The notes under the pieces are model-generated. The model saw only the letters and a program-made list of their open reading frames with translations. It did not search any database and was not told the DNA's origin. A stretch of 64,000 nt of DNA. It comes from Cytophaga sp. FL35 (GTDB lineage: Bacteria; Bacteroidota; Bacteroidia; Flavobacteriales; Flavobacteriaceae). The stretch spans positions 81,692-145,691 of the forward strand of contig NZ_JACSOH010000011.1 of assembly GCF_014349235.1 (NCBI RefSeq), given 5' to 3'. The position numbers and the translations under genes are program-made. Of this stretch, positions 18,624-28,500 are shown one piece after another; the first letter of the stretch is position 1, and every line of letters starts with the position of its first letter.

Positions 18624-19277
18624 CTAGGTAATTAGTCGATCAAGAAAATCGTTGCTGATTTGTGTAAAATCTATATAGTTGTAACGGGCTTCCGATAAAA
18701 TACTTTCATCCCCAATTCCAATACTGGTCATACCGGCATTGTTCGCTGCCTGTATGCCTGCCAATGCATCTTCAAATACCACGCATGCATTAGGGGGCAC
18801 CCCCAACTTGTTGGCACCAATAAGAAAGACCTCCGGGTCCGGTTTGGCCTTGGTAACGTTGGTTCCATCTACTAAATAATCAAAGTAGGAGATGAGACCT
18901 ACTTTTTCAAGAATTGCCCTTGCATTCTTACTCGCAGAACCTAAAGCCATGGGAATATCTTTACCTTTTAGGTAATTAAGTACACGAGGCACATCAGGTA
19001 AAATTTCAGAACTATCCATTTTATCGATATAGGCAAGATAGTCCTCATTTTTCTCTACCATCCAGGTATCGAACTGATCTTGCGTGGCAGTCACGTTGCC
19101 AATATCCAATAAAATCTCAAGACATCTTTTTCGGCTCACACCCTTGAACAGTTCATTTTGTTCCAAGGTAAATTCAAAACCAAGTTCATTGGCCAACTTT
19201 TTCCAAGCGAGGTAGTGATATTTGGCTGTATCTACTATAACACCGTCCAAATCAAAGATAAAGGCCTTTATTCCCAT
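18624..19277 (-). CDS. pgmB: Beta-phosphoglucomutase
   Basis: 217 residues, HAD superfamily. The nucleophile motif FIFDLDGVIVDTAKYHYLAW carries the two Asp residues and the His/Trp that distinguish beta-PGM from other HAD phosphatases; GSASKNA (motif II Ser) and KAKPDPEVFLI (motif III Lys) with FEDALAGIQAA (motif IV) follow. It isomerises beta-glucose 1-phosphate, the GH65 product, to glucose 6-phosphate. It lies 54 nt after the LacI-type regulator on the same strand. Confidence 0.92.
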   Translation of the reverse strand: MGIKAFIFDLDGVIVDTAKYHYLAWKKLANELGFEFTLEQNELFKGVSRKRCLEILLDIGNVTATQDQFDTWMVEKNEDYLAYIDKMDSSEILPDVPRVLNYLKGKDIPMALGSASKNARAILEKVGLISYFDYLVDGTNVTKAKPDPEVFLIGANKLGVPPNACVVFEDALAGIQAANNAGMTSIGIGDESILSEARYNYIDFTQISNDFLDRLIT

Positions 19278-19331
19278 ATGTAGAATTTTTCATTAAGGCC
19301 CGTAAGTTATAACAAGTAATAAAATTGAAAG

Positions 19332-20360
19332 TTAATTTAAGGTAGATTCTCTATTGATAATACTTGCTTTAACGATTTCGGTCGTATAACTTTCTTCCTC
19401 TTGCCTATCATCTTCTCGTTCCACACGATCAATAAGTAATTTTGCTGCCATCTCACCCATTTGAATACCATGTTGGGCTACAACGGTAAGGGTAGGATTG
19501 GAATATCTTGAAAGCAAACCATCTGTAAAACCAATGAATGAAATATCTTCAGGTATTTTCATTCCACGTTTTTTGGCCACACCCATGCATTGAATAGCAA
19601 AAATTTCATTTACGCTTAGTATGGCATCAATATCCGTATTGTCAAAAAAAGCGTCTATCATGCTTTCCTGAATATCATCATAAGGTATTACTAAAACTAA
19701 ATCATTATCCACTTCCATTCCATATTCATTAAGGGCCCTTTTATAACCCTCTGCACGTTTTTCACTTACATTAAAATAACTTTCAGTTGTAGCAAGCGCA
19801 ATTCTTTTACGCCCCTCCTTCAATAGCTTTATAGTAGCCTCATAAGCAATTTCCTCATCGTTTAAAATAACTTTATCGCAATCTAGATTATCCGTAACAC
19901 GATCAAAAAGTACTAAAGGCGTTCCTTGATCTACTACTTGTTTAAGGTGAGTAATATCATCTTTTTGCTGCGTTTCAGCAGAAAGTGACATAATAAAGCC
20001 ATCAATACTACCATTGTTCAACATTTCCATATTGATGACCTCCTTGTCAAAGGTTTCATCCGAAACACATATAATCACGTTATATCCCTGTTCATTGGCA
20101 TATTTTTCTATACCACGAAATACGGTTGTAAAGAAGTGGTGCACAATATCCGGAATGACCACCCCAATATTTTTAGTACGCTTGTTTTTGAGGCTAACCG
20201 CAATATTGTTAGGTTTATAATTATAAAGCTTGGCGAAAGCCTGAATCTTTTCCTTTGTATCCTCGCTAATCTCATCACTGTTCTTTAGGGCCTTTGAGAC
20301 CGTAGAAATGGAAACTTCCAATTCACGAGCAATATGCTTGAGAGTTATCTTTTGTTTCAT
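19332..20360 (-). CDS. LacI-family transcriptional regulator of the maltose locus
   Basis: 342 residues. The N-terminal helix-turn-helix and hinge read ITLKHIARELEVSISTVSKALKN followed by YNYKPNNIAVSLKNKRTKNIGVV, then a periplasmic-binding-protein-like sensor domain with SIDGFIMSLS, PLVLFDRV and DISFIGFTDG. It stands at the head of the GH65/GH13 genes and divergent from susC/susD. LacI-type palindromes lie in the 344-nt region between, so it likely controls both arms in response to an alpha-glucoside; whether as repressor or activator is not known. Confidence 0.92.
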   Translation of the reverse strand: MKQKITLKHIARELEVSISTVSKALKNSDEISEDTKEKIQAFAKLYNYKPNNIAVSLKNKRTKNIGVVIPDIVHHFFTTVFRGIEKYANEQGYNVIICVSDETFDKEVINMEMLNNGSIDGFIMSLSAETQQKDDITHLKQVVDQGTPLVLFDRVTDNLDCDKVILNDEEIAYEATIKLLKEGRKRIALATTESYFNVSEKRAEGYKRALNEYGMEVDNDLVLVIPYDDIQESMIDAFFDNTDIDAILSVNEIFAIQCMGVAKKRGMKIPEDISFIGFTDGLLSRYSNPTLTVVAQHGIQMGEMAAKLLIDRVEREDDRQEEESYTTEIVKASIINRESTLN

Positions 20361-20407
20361 TACCTAGTTTTATGTCAGTGAAAATAATGTTAAAAAGCCA
20401 AAATGCC

Positions 20408-20420
20408 CGAAAACGTTTGA
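20408..20420. promoter_or_regulatory. Putative LacI-type operator, lacI-proximal
   Basis: CGAAAACGTTTGA contains the symmetric core AAACGTTT with a central CG, the hallmark of LacI-family operators. It lies about 50 nt upstream of the regulator's ATG, well placed for autoregulation of the regulator and its operon. Confidence 0.5.
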
Positions 20421-20484
20421 TTTTTAACAAAAAAACCGGCACCAATAGAATTAAACATATTTTTCCTACAAAAAAGAAAACTTT

Positions 20485-20492
20485 TATATTTG
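20485..20492 (+). promoter_or_regulatory. Putative -7 box (TATATTTG) for susC
   Basis: TATATTTG fits TAnnTTTG; a TTTTC stretch about 20 nt upstream is a weak -33 candidate. It predicts a leader of roughly 200 nt before susC. Confidence 0.5.
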
Positions 20493-20531
20493 TTTTATAA
20501 TACGAATTACCTATTTTTAATTATCAAAAAC

Positions 20532-20642
20532 ATGAAACCCACTAAAAACATTGCATTTGATTGGTTTCATCCTAAATTTGAAAAAGTTATTAACACGAAA
20601 CCGTTTTCGACACTAACTATTTCACCCACCCCTCATTTTTAA
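20532..20642 (+). other. Possible 36-codon leader reading frame ahead of susC
   Basis: An ATG-initiated frame of 36 codons begins MKPTKNIAFDWFHPKFEK and ends SPTPHF before TAA. It lies inside the predicted susC leader, and the second LacI-type palindrome falls within it. There is no ribosome-binding motif and no known homologue that I recognise; it may be chance. Confidence 0.2.
20596..20609. promoter_or_regulatory. Putative LacI-type operator, susC-proximal
   Basis: CGAAACCGTTTTCG is an inverted repeat with arms CGAAA and TTTCG around a central CG and two mismatched positions. It lies about 100 nt downstream of the predicted susC -7 box, where a bound regulator could block transcription. 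Confidence 0.5.
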
Positions 20643-20704
20643 CCGGCTTTTTACATATTTTTAACTTTTAAACTGAAATTATAACTCAACTTAAATCATT
20701 CTTT

Positions 20705-23700
20705 ATGAGAAATTCTCTTTTAAAAAGCTTATTGCTACTCGGGGCATTTTTATGTTTTGGGCTTGCACAAGCACAGGAAATATCGGGAACGGTTTCCGAT
20801 GCCAGTGGTCCTCTTCCCGGAGCCAGTGTAATAGTTAAGGGAACGACTAACGGTGCGCAGACCGATTTTGATGGTAATTATACATTGGCAGATGTTGAAA
20901 ACGATGCTATTCTTGTGGTGAGCTATATTGGCTATGCCTCTCAAGAAATACCCGTAAATGGGCAGAGCACCATAAATGTAACCTTACAAGAAGATGCACA
21001 GGCACTTGAAGAAGTAGTTATCATCGGATATGGCTCAACGACAGTTAAAGATGCCACCGGGTCTGTTGCCTCGGTGACCTCGGAAGACTTCAATCAAGGG
21101 GTTATCTCTTCTCCTGAACAGCTTATTCAAGGTAAAACCGCAGGTGTTCAAATTTCACAATCAAGTGGTGAACCAGGTGCAGGAATCTCACTGAGAATTC
21201 GTGGAACTGGATCCGTACGAGGAAACAACAGTCCGTTATTTGTTATTGACGGAGTACCCGTTTCCAACGAAAATGTCTCTGCTTCGGGTGCCGATGTTGG
21301 TGTTGGAACAAGCGGATCTAAAAACCCGTTGAACTTCTTAAACCCGAACGACATTGAAAGTATGAGTATCTTAAAAGATGCTTCTGCTACGGCTATCTAT
21401 GGTTCTAGGGGTGCTAATGGTGTTGTGGTCATTACCACTAAATCAGGTAAGGGAGGCGCTAAAGGTCAATGGAACTTTTCCACCAACCTGAACGTAGCCA
21501 AAACTGCTGACCGCTATGATTTACTTACTGCCGACGAATTTATTGCTGGAGGAGGAGCTAACCTAGGTGGCAAAACGGATTGGCAGGATTATGTTTTTAG
21601 AACTGCTGCTTCCACCGATAATAACTTAGCGTATTCCCAGAACTATGGCAGTGGAAATGTCAGAGCCACATTCGGTTATTCAAAACAGTTTGGCGTCATT
21701 GAAGATACCGATCTTGAAAGAATTACAGGTAGAATCAACCTAAACCAACGTTTTTTAAATGACAAATTGAAGGTGGGTTTTCAGGGTACCATTTCAAGAA
21801 TTAACGATAACGTACCTTTTGTAAGTAGAACATCAGGTAGTACAGGTGACTTATTGGCTTCGGCTTACTATTCCAACCCTACCCTTTCGGCCAACCCCAA
21901 TGCCAGTGCGGACCCAGATCGTAACCCCGCAAATTTGCTGGCTTATTATGAAGATGTTACAAACACTAATAGATATTTAGGCAACATTTCATTTGACTAT
22001 TCTTTTACTGACGAATTTTCAGCTAAATTAAATTTAGGCATTGACAAGTCTGATTCTTACAGAGGACAGGTGGCCGGACCTGGAATTTTAGCCTTACAAA
22101 ATGGTGCCACCAACAACGGAAGAGCGGCAGTTAGCAATTTGGACACCCAAAACAAATTATTGGAACTTACGGTAAACTATAAGAAGTCATTTGAAAACTC
22201 GACACTTGATGCGTTAGCCGGTTATTCTTTTCAAGATTTCAACAGAAAAGGAGAAAATATCATCGGTCAGGGCTACGGCTCAAATGACTTGAATGAAATT
22301 TTAAGAAGAACCGTACAAGCCTACGACGATACTAAATATTTTGCCACAGATTACCAAGCATATGGTATAGGAACTTTTGCAGATGCAGCTGACGACGGTG
22401 ATTTATTTAGAATTTTAAATTTATTTCCAACACCTAATGTCACTACCAGAGCTGTACCAGGTATTCCTATAGATGCTTTGGCCGTTGATACTTTTGACAC
22501 TACGGACGAGTTGCAATCTTTCTTTGGCAGGATCAACTATACCCTGCATGACAAATATTTGATGACGGCTACGTTTAGAGCTGACGGTTCTTCTAGATTT
22601 GGTGAAAACAACAAGTACGGACTTTTTCCATCCGCAGCTTTTGCCTGGAAATTGAACCAAGAAGATTTTGTAAACGAAGACACTTTTTCTACATTAAAAT
22701 TGCGTTTGAGTTGGGGTATTACTGGTAATCAAGATGGCCTTGGGCATGGCAATTATTTAAATAGAACGCGATGGAGTCAATTAAACATTAATGCTGGTTC
22801 ACAAATTACGGTGCCAGCAACTTCCGAAGTGGCATTTGCCAATCCAGATTTGAAATGGGAAGAAACCACCCAATATGCCTTTGGTATCGATTTCGGCTTT
22901 GCTTCCGACCGATTTACAGGTAATATCGACCTATATAGAAAGGAAACACGCGATATTCTTTTGAACCTACCCGCGGTGCAACCGGCGACTTCCCCCTTTG
23001 TATTTCAAAACGTAGATGGTGTTATTCTTAACCAAGGAATAGAATTAGGCTTAGATTATGATATCATCCGCGGAGAAGACTTTAATTGGAATGCCAATTT
23101 CAATATCGCCTACAACCAGAATGAGCTAACCGATTATGCCGGTCCAGACATTCAAGCCGGAAATCTATATGGTCAAGGGCTTACAGGTACTACATCACAA
23201 ATTCTGACGAACGATAAGCCGCTCTTCACCTACTATCTAAGAGAAGTTGATGAGAATTATGTAGTTGATACGGATCCTACAATTTTAGACAAATCCGGTT
23301 TACCTAAGGTTACCTCTGGACTTTCAACAAGTGCTTCGTACAAAAACTGGGATGCATCTTTATTCTTTAGTGGGCAGTTTGGCTTTTACGTATATAATAA
23401 CACCGCCAATGCCCTTTTCGCTTCCCCACAAATTGGAAGCAGGAATAATCTCAAAAGTGTTTTGGATGAAGGTATAATTCTTTCTGCCACCAACCCTAGC
23501 ACCTATTTTTTGGAAAAAGGTGATTTTGTTAGGTTACAATCCGCTTCCCTATCTTATAATGTTCCTCTTGAAGATGAAGGTTTATTTGACAGTATGCGTC
23601 TTAGTGTAAATGGCCAAAACCTATTCTTAATAACCGACTACAGTGGCCTTGATCCCGAAGTAAGCACCACCAATATACCAGCTAATGGCCTACCATCAGC

Positions 23701-23767
23701 CTCTATTGACTACTTGGCTTATCCGAGACCAAGGACCTTCAGCTTCGGCATTAATGTTACTTTTTAA
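20705..23767 (+). CDS. SusC-family TonB-dependent outer membrane transporter
   Basis: 1020 residues. A signal peptide (LLLLGAFLCFGLAQAQ) is followed by a carboxypeptidase-like regulatory domain (ISGTVSDASGPLPGASVIVKG, about 26-100), a plug domain (ALEEVVIIGYGS; IRGTGSVRGNNSPLFVIDG; LKDASATAIYGSRGANGVV, about 105-240) and a 22-strand barrel ending SFGINVTF. It imports oligosaccharides bound by its SusD partner across the outer membrane using TonB energy. It lies next to a maltose-type catabolic operon and LacI regulator, so maltodextrins or another alpha-glucan are the probable substrate. Confidence 0.95.
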   Translation: MRNSLLKSLLLLGAFLCFGLAQAQEISGTVSDASGPLPGASVIVKGTTNGAQTDFDGNYTLADVENDAILVVSYIGYASQEIPVNGQSTINVTLQEDAQALEEVVIIGYGSTTVKDATGSVASVTSEDFNQGVISSPEQLIQGKTAGVQISQSSGEPGAGISLRIRGTGSVRGNNSPLFVIDGVPVSNENVSASGADVGVGTSGSKNPLNFLNPNDIESMSILKDASATAIYGSRGANGVVVITTKSGKGGAKGQWNFSTNLNVAKTADRYDLLTADEFIAGGGANLGGKTDWQDYVFRTAASTDNNLAYSQNYGSGNVRATFGYSKQFGVIEDTDLERITGRINLNQRFLNDKLKVGFQGTISRINDNVPFVSRTSGSTGDLLASAYYSNPTLSANPNASADPDRNPANLLAYYEDVTNTNRYLGNISFDYSFTDEFSAKLNLGIDKSDSYRGQVAGPGILALQNGATNNGRAAVSNLDTQNKLLELTVNYKKSFENSTLDALAGYSFQDFNRKGENIIGQGYGSNDLNEILRRTVQAYDDTKYFATDYQAYGIGTFADAADDGDLFRILNLFPTPNVTTRAVPGIPIDALAVDTFDTTDELQSFFGRINYTLHDKYLMTATFRADGSSRFGENNKYGLFPSAAFAWKLNQEDFVNEDTFSTLKLRLSWGITGNQDGLGHGNYLNRTRWSQLNINAGSQITVPATSEVAFANPDLKWEETTQYAFGIDFGFASDRFTGNIDLYRKETRDILLNLPAVQPATSPFVFQNVDGVILNQGIELGLDYDIIRGEDFNWNANFNIAYNQNELTDYAGPDIQAGNLYGQGLTGTTSQILTNDKPLFTYYLREVDENYVVDTDPTILDKSGLPKVTSGLSTSASYKNWDASLFFSGQFGFYVYNNTANALFASPQIGSRNNLKSVLDEGIILSATNPSTYFLEKGDFVRLQSASLSYNVPLEDEGLFDSMRLSVNGQNLFLITDYSGLDPEVSTTNIPANGLPSASIDYLAYPRPRTFSFGINVTF

Positions 23768-23778
23768 AAAAATTGATC

Positions 23779-25371
23779 ATGAAGAAAATATATAAATATA
23801 TAAGTTTATCACTTCTAGTCCCCATGGCATTTTCCTGTACGGACCTGGAAATTGAGCCAACAGACTCCCTTATTACAGAAGGCTTTGCAGGAGTTGCTAA
23901 TGTTGAAGGGGAAGTGGCCAACATTCGTAATATAATTTCCACCAACCAACTGGCAAATCAGGGTGGACTTTTCGCTTTGAACGAAGTATCATCAGATGAA
24001 TACGTGGTACCTACTAGAGGAACCGATTGGGGAGATAATGGTGCATGGCTGTCCATACACCGACAAAGCTGGAATGCGGAGTTAGGTGACATTATAAACT
24101 CTTGGCAACAACTCAATAGCGTCACTATTAACGCCACAAGAACAATTAGTGACAAAAGTGTAAATACCGATAGCGGTGATATTACTGAACTTAAAGCACA
24201 AGCAAGGTTTTATAGGGCTTGGGCCATGCATTGGATTCTTGATATGTGGAGACAAGTACCTTATAGAAATGTCGATTTACCTAATAGTGCCATACCCGAG
24301 GTACTTACTGGACAAGTGGCTCTCGACAGTATCGTAGCTGACTTAAATGTCGCAATAAGGGACCTACCTGTGGTTACCTCCGGTGATGGAATTGAAAAAA
24401 AATCATCACCCACAAAAGCGGCTGCCAACTTGTTATTGGCCAAAGTTCACTTAAACAAGCATGTATATCTTGAAACGGACCCGCAACCTGCCGACATGCA
24501 AGTGGTAGTAGATGCCGTCAATGACATTGAAGCAGATGGATATACATTGGCCGCTCCAGGTGATTTCTTTGATATTTTTAGACCTAGCAATGACGTTGAA
24601 ACAATTTGGTGGACTCCCTCAGATGCGGGTCCTATGATCTGGCACACGCTACACTACAGCCAGAACTTCCCAGGTGCCAATGATGGAGGAGGTTGGAACG
24701 GATTTACCACTTTGGCGGAATTTTATGACCTATTCGAAGGTCCTGCGGATACCAACTACCCCGGTGACGGCCAGGAGGAAAGACGTGGTATGGTACATGA
24801 CGCTAGTACCGCAAATGCGGAAAATCTCGGTATTGGTTTAGGCTTCTTAATCAATCAGCAGTACGAGCAAGATGGTACTCCCTTGAATGCAAGAGATAAT
24901 GTCGGTGGAGTTCCCTTAGTATTTACACGTGAAGTGGAACAAGCGGAGTACACATCTCCAGCCGATGATGCTTTGTTGGAAACAGCCGGTATCAGAATGC
25001 TTAAATACCACCCCAACGAAGAAGGTGGCGACAGAAGAAACCATTTGGTACGCTACCGTTTTGCAGATGCCTATCTAATGCGAGCGGAAGCCATGTATCG
25101 TATGGGAAGCGACGTTACATCAATCATCAATGAACTTAGAACTATCAGGGGTGCAAGTGAACTAGCAACCGTTACCGAAACTGAATTATTGGCTGAAAGA
25201 GGTAGAGAACTCTATCAAGAAGCTACCAGAAGACAAGACTTGATTAGATTTGATCAATATTTAAGAGCTTGGAACCTGAAGGAAGCTGGTGACCCACATT
25301 TAAAAATATTCCCGATTCCAAATTCAGATATTTTGGCCAACCCAAATTTGGTGCAAAACTCTGGATATTAA
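23779..25371 (+). CDS. SusD-family starch-binding-like lipoprotein (RagB/SusD)
   Basis: 530 residues from the ATG at 23779 (an upstream in-frame TTG would add two residues). Lipoprotein signal SLLVPMAFSC with Cys20, then typical SusD sequence: RFYRAWAMHWILDMWRQVP, a TPR-like helical core, RFADAYLMRAEAMYRMG and the C-terminal ERGRELYQEATRRQDLIRF, closing with IFPIPNSDI. It caps the SusC barrel on the cell surface and binds the incoming glycan. It is 11 nt after susC. No SusE/SusF-like gene follows; a terminator lies 16 nt downstream. Confidence 0.95.
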   Translation: MKKIYKYISLSLLVPMAFSCTDLEIEPTDSLITEGFAGVANVEGEVANIRNIISTNQLANQGGLFALNEVSSDEYVVPTRGTDWGDNGAWLSIHRQSWNAELGDIINSWQQLNSVTINATRTISDKSVNTDSGDITELKAQARFYRAWAMHWILDMWRQVPYRNVDLPNSAIPEVLTGQVALDSIVADLNVAIRDLPVVTSGDGIEKKSSPTKAAANLLLAKVHLNKHVYLETDPQPADMQVVVDAVNDIEADGYTLAAPGDFFDIFRPSNDVETIWWTPSDAGPMIWHTLHYSQNFPGANDGGGWNGFTTLAEFYDLFEGPADTNYPGDGQEERRGMVHDASTANAENLGIGLGFLINQQYEQDGTPLNARDNVGGVPLVFTREVEQAEYTSPADDALLETAGIRMLKYHPNEEGGDRRNHLVRYRFADAYLMRAEAMYRMGSDVTSIINELRTIRGASELATVTETELLAERGRELYQEATRRQDLIRFDQYLRAWNLKEAGDPHLKIFPIPNSDILANPNLVQNSGY

Positions 25372-25387
25372 TCTAATTTAGAGTTGA

Positions 25388-25412
25388 AAAAGGCCGCCTT
25401 GAGCGGCCTTTT
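25388..25412 (+). terminator. Rho-independent terminator after susCD
   Basis: A 10-bp perfect stem AAAAGGCCGC / GCGGCCTTTT with a 5-nt loop starts 17 nt after the susD stop codon. It marks the end of the susCD transcript and separates it from the following genes. Confidence 0.9.
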
Positions 25413-25467
25413 CTGTTTGATTTATTTATTGAACTATTAAAAATTACGTTAGTTAAACACCTTTTTA

Positions 25468-25502
25468 ATTGATGTTTTCTTCAAACTAGTTGGTTATCTT
25501 GC
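25468..25502 (+). promoter_or_regulatory. Putative promoter for the FG-GAP lipoprotein pair
   Basis: ATTG (25468-25471) and TATCTTGC (25495-25502) are 23 nt apart and resemble the Bacteroidota TTTG / TAnnTTTG pair with one mismatch each. The second box ends 6 nt before the ATG, which would give an almost leaderless mRNA. Confidence 0.35.
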
Positions 25503-25508
25503 ATTGAA

Positions 25509-28500
25509 ATGAACCCTATAAATTTATACTCAAAATTGAAGTCTTTATCATCAAAGAAAACATGGCAACTTAAGGCCTTCTTTTTTTTATTTGTGCTTTT
25601 TTCTATGAATTTCATTTCATGTAAAAATGAAAATGAGGAGAAACCTTTGGAAGAAAGTAAAAAATCAAATCATAGACTTTTCACAATGATGTCTTCAGAA
25701 GAAACAGGTATTGTTTTTTCAAATGACATACAAAACCAACGTAACTTTAATATTTTCAAATATCGTAATTTTTACAACGGTGGTGGAGTAGCCATAGGGG
25801 ACATCAACAATGACGGCTTGCCAGATATTTACATGACCGCCAATATGGGGCCAAATAAGTTGTTTCTCAACAAGGGTAATTTTCAATTTGAGGATATTTC
25901 CGATAAGGCCGGTGTTACTGGTAACAAACCTTGGTCAACGGGTGTGGTTATGGCCGATATAAACTCAGATGGTCTGCTTGACATTTATGTGAGTAATGCG
26001 GGAAATATGGAAGGGAATAACCATGACAACGACTTATATATCAACAATGGCGACCTTACCTTTACTGAAAGGGCCAATGAATATAATTTGGCCAAGACAG
26101 GGTTTTCAACCCATGCTTCCTTTTTTGATTACGACAAAGATGGTGATCTTGATGCTTATATTCTTAACAACAGTAATATACCTGTTACCAGCCTAGGCTA
26201 TGCCGCGCAAAGAGATGTTCGTGCCCAAGATTGGGAGGGTGTTCCTGAAATTTTTAGAGGTGTAGGAGATATGCTATTGAGAAACGATAACGGAAAATTC
26301 GTTGACGTCAGCGAAGAGGCTGGTATTTATGGCAGTCTTATTGGATTTGGCCTTGGGGTTATGGTAAGCGATATAAACGGTGATTTTTATCCCGACATAT
26401 ATGTATCCAATGATTTTTACGAACGAGACTATTTTTATATAAACCAAAGAGATGGCACGTTCACAGAAGAAATTAAGAATTGGACCTCACATCTTTCCTT
26501 ATCAGCAATGGGGGTCGACATGGCCGACATTAACAATGACGGCAATGCAGATATCTATATTACAGATATGCTGCCAGAAGAAGACACCAGAACAAAATCG
26601 GTAATGGAATTTGAAGGTTACAATATATTCAAATTAAAGCAGGGCAAGGATTTTTACCAGCAGTATATACAAAACACCTTACAATTAAATAATGGAAATG
26701 GCTCGTTCTCTGAAATAGCCTATTACAGTGGTGTAGCCAAAACTGATTGGAGTTGGGCCGGTCTGATATTTGACATGGACAATGACGGTCTACGAGATAT
26801 TTTTGTGACCAATGGAATTAACCACGACCTTACAGACCTTGATTTTGTCGATTTTTTTGCAAATGAAATCATTCAGCGAATGGCACTGACGGGCAAAAAA
26901 CAATCTATTGATTCTATCATTAATAAAATGCCGGTTTCACCTCTGCCAAACTATGCCTTTCGAAATAAAGGTGATATCACTTTTGAAAATGCAACTGAAA
27001 AATGGGGTTTAGAAATACCCAGTAAGTCAAATGGGGTAGCTTACGGTGACCTTGATAATGATGGAGATCTTGATATTGTGGTCAATAATGTGAATATGCC
27101 TGCCTTTATTTATAGAAACAACGCCGACAAACTAACCGACAACAATTATATCAGATTAAAATTTGAGGGTGATAAAACAAACCCCTTTGCTATTGGTACC
27201 AGCGTAAAACTATATTATAAAGACAATATTGTACTCCAAGAATTAATTCCTTCAAGGGGTTTTCAATCTTCCATGGACTATACTATGACCATTGGTCTAG
27301 GCAAAACAGAAAATATAGATTCCCTAAGGATTATTTGGCCCAACGATCTCACACAAGTTTTTACGAATATTGAAGTGAACCAAGAGCTGTTGCTAAAAAT
27401 TACGAATGCAAATAAGAAGTACATACCTCATAATGAAAGGAGAAATCAAACTTTATTTACGGAGGTCAAACAACCGCAATTGAAACCTCATACAGAAAAC
27501 GCTTATCAAGATTTTGATTACGAAGGCCTTATTTCAAAACTTGTTTCACAAGAGGGGCCAGCCCTATCTGTGGGTGATATCAATTCCGACGGACATGAAG
27601 ATGTATTCATTGGTGGTGCCAAAGGCGAGGTAGGCAGCCTCTACTTTCATTTGGGCAATGGCAACTTAAAACGGTCGAACCAAAAAGTATTTGAGAAAGA
27701 AATCGATTATGAAGATACCGCTTCCGCTTTTTTCGATGTTGATTCCGATGGCGACCTTGATCTAATGATAGGTGCAGGTGGTAATGAAATTACAGAAAAA
27801 CAAAAGTACACTCTTCGTTTATTCTTAAATGACGGCAAAGGCAATTTTTCCAAATCCCCCACAAAATTCCCCTCTAAATTCACCAATATTTCAGTTTTAG
27901 CACCGTATGATTACGACCACGACGGTGATATAGACGTCTTTGTAGGATCAAGAAGCGTTGTTGGTACGTACGGTATTAACCCTGAGCATTTGTTATTAGA
28001 AAATCAGGGTGATGGTACCTTTACCGACGTTACCGAAAGACTCGCCTTTAACTTAAAGGATAGCGGAATGGTAACCGATGCGCAATGGGCTGATGTTGAT
28101 GGAGATGGAAAAAAAGACTTAATAACCATAGCAGATTGGGGCTCGCCTCAAATATTCAAAAATTCAGGTAGAAGGCTTGGCAAAATTTCTACTTCCCTTG
28201 ACAGCTTGTGGGGATGGTGGAATACCGTTGAGCCTGTTGACATCGACAATGATGGTGATACCGACTTCGTCTTGGGCAACCAAGGTTCCAATGTATCTTA
28301 TACCGCAACAAAAGACAGCCCTATGAAACTATGGATCAACGATTATGACAATAATGGGACCATAGAACAGGTCGTAACCAAGCAGTCCAATGGGCAAGAT
28401 TACCCATTGCACCAACAACAGGAAGTGACAGGCCAGATAGTATCACTCAAAAAACAAAACTTAAAGGCTTCTGAATACGCAGAAAGACCTATATCAGAGC

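Larger units (their letters stand above)
20361..20704. promoter_or_regulatory. Divergent control region between lacI-type regulator and susC
   Basis: 344 nt without an established gene. It holds a plus-strand -7 box (20485-20492), two LacI-type palindromes (20408-20420 and 20596-20609), and a possible 36-codon reading frame (20532-20642). The remaining sequence is AT-rich with runs of A and T. Confidence 0.6.
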
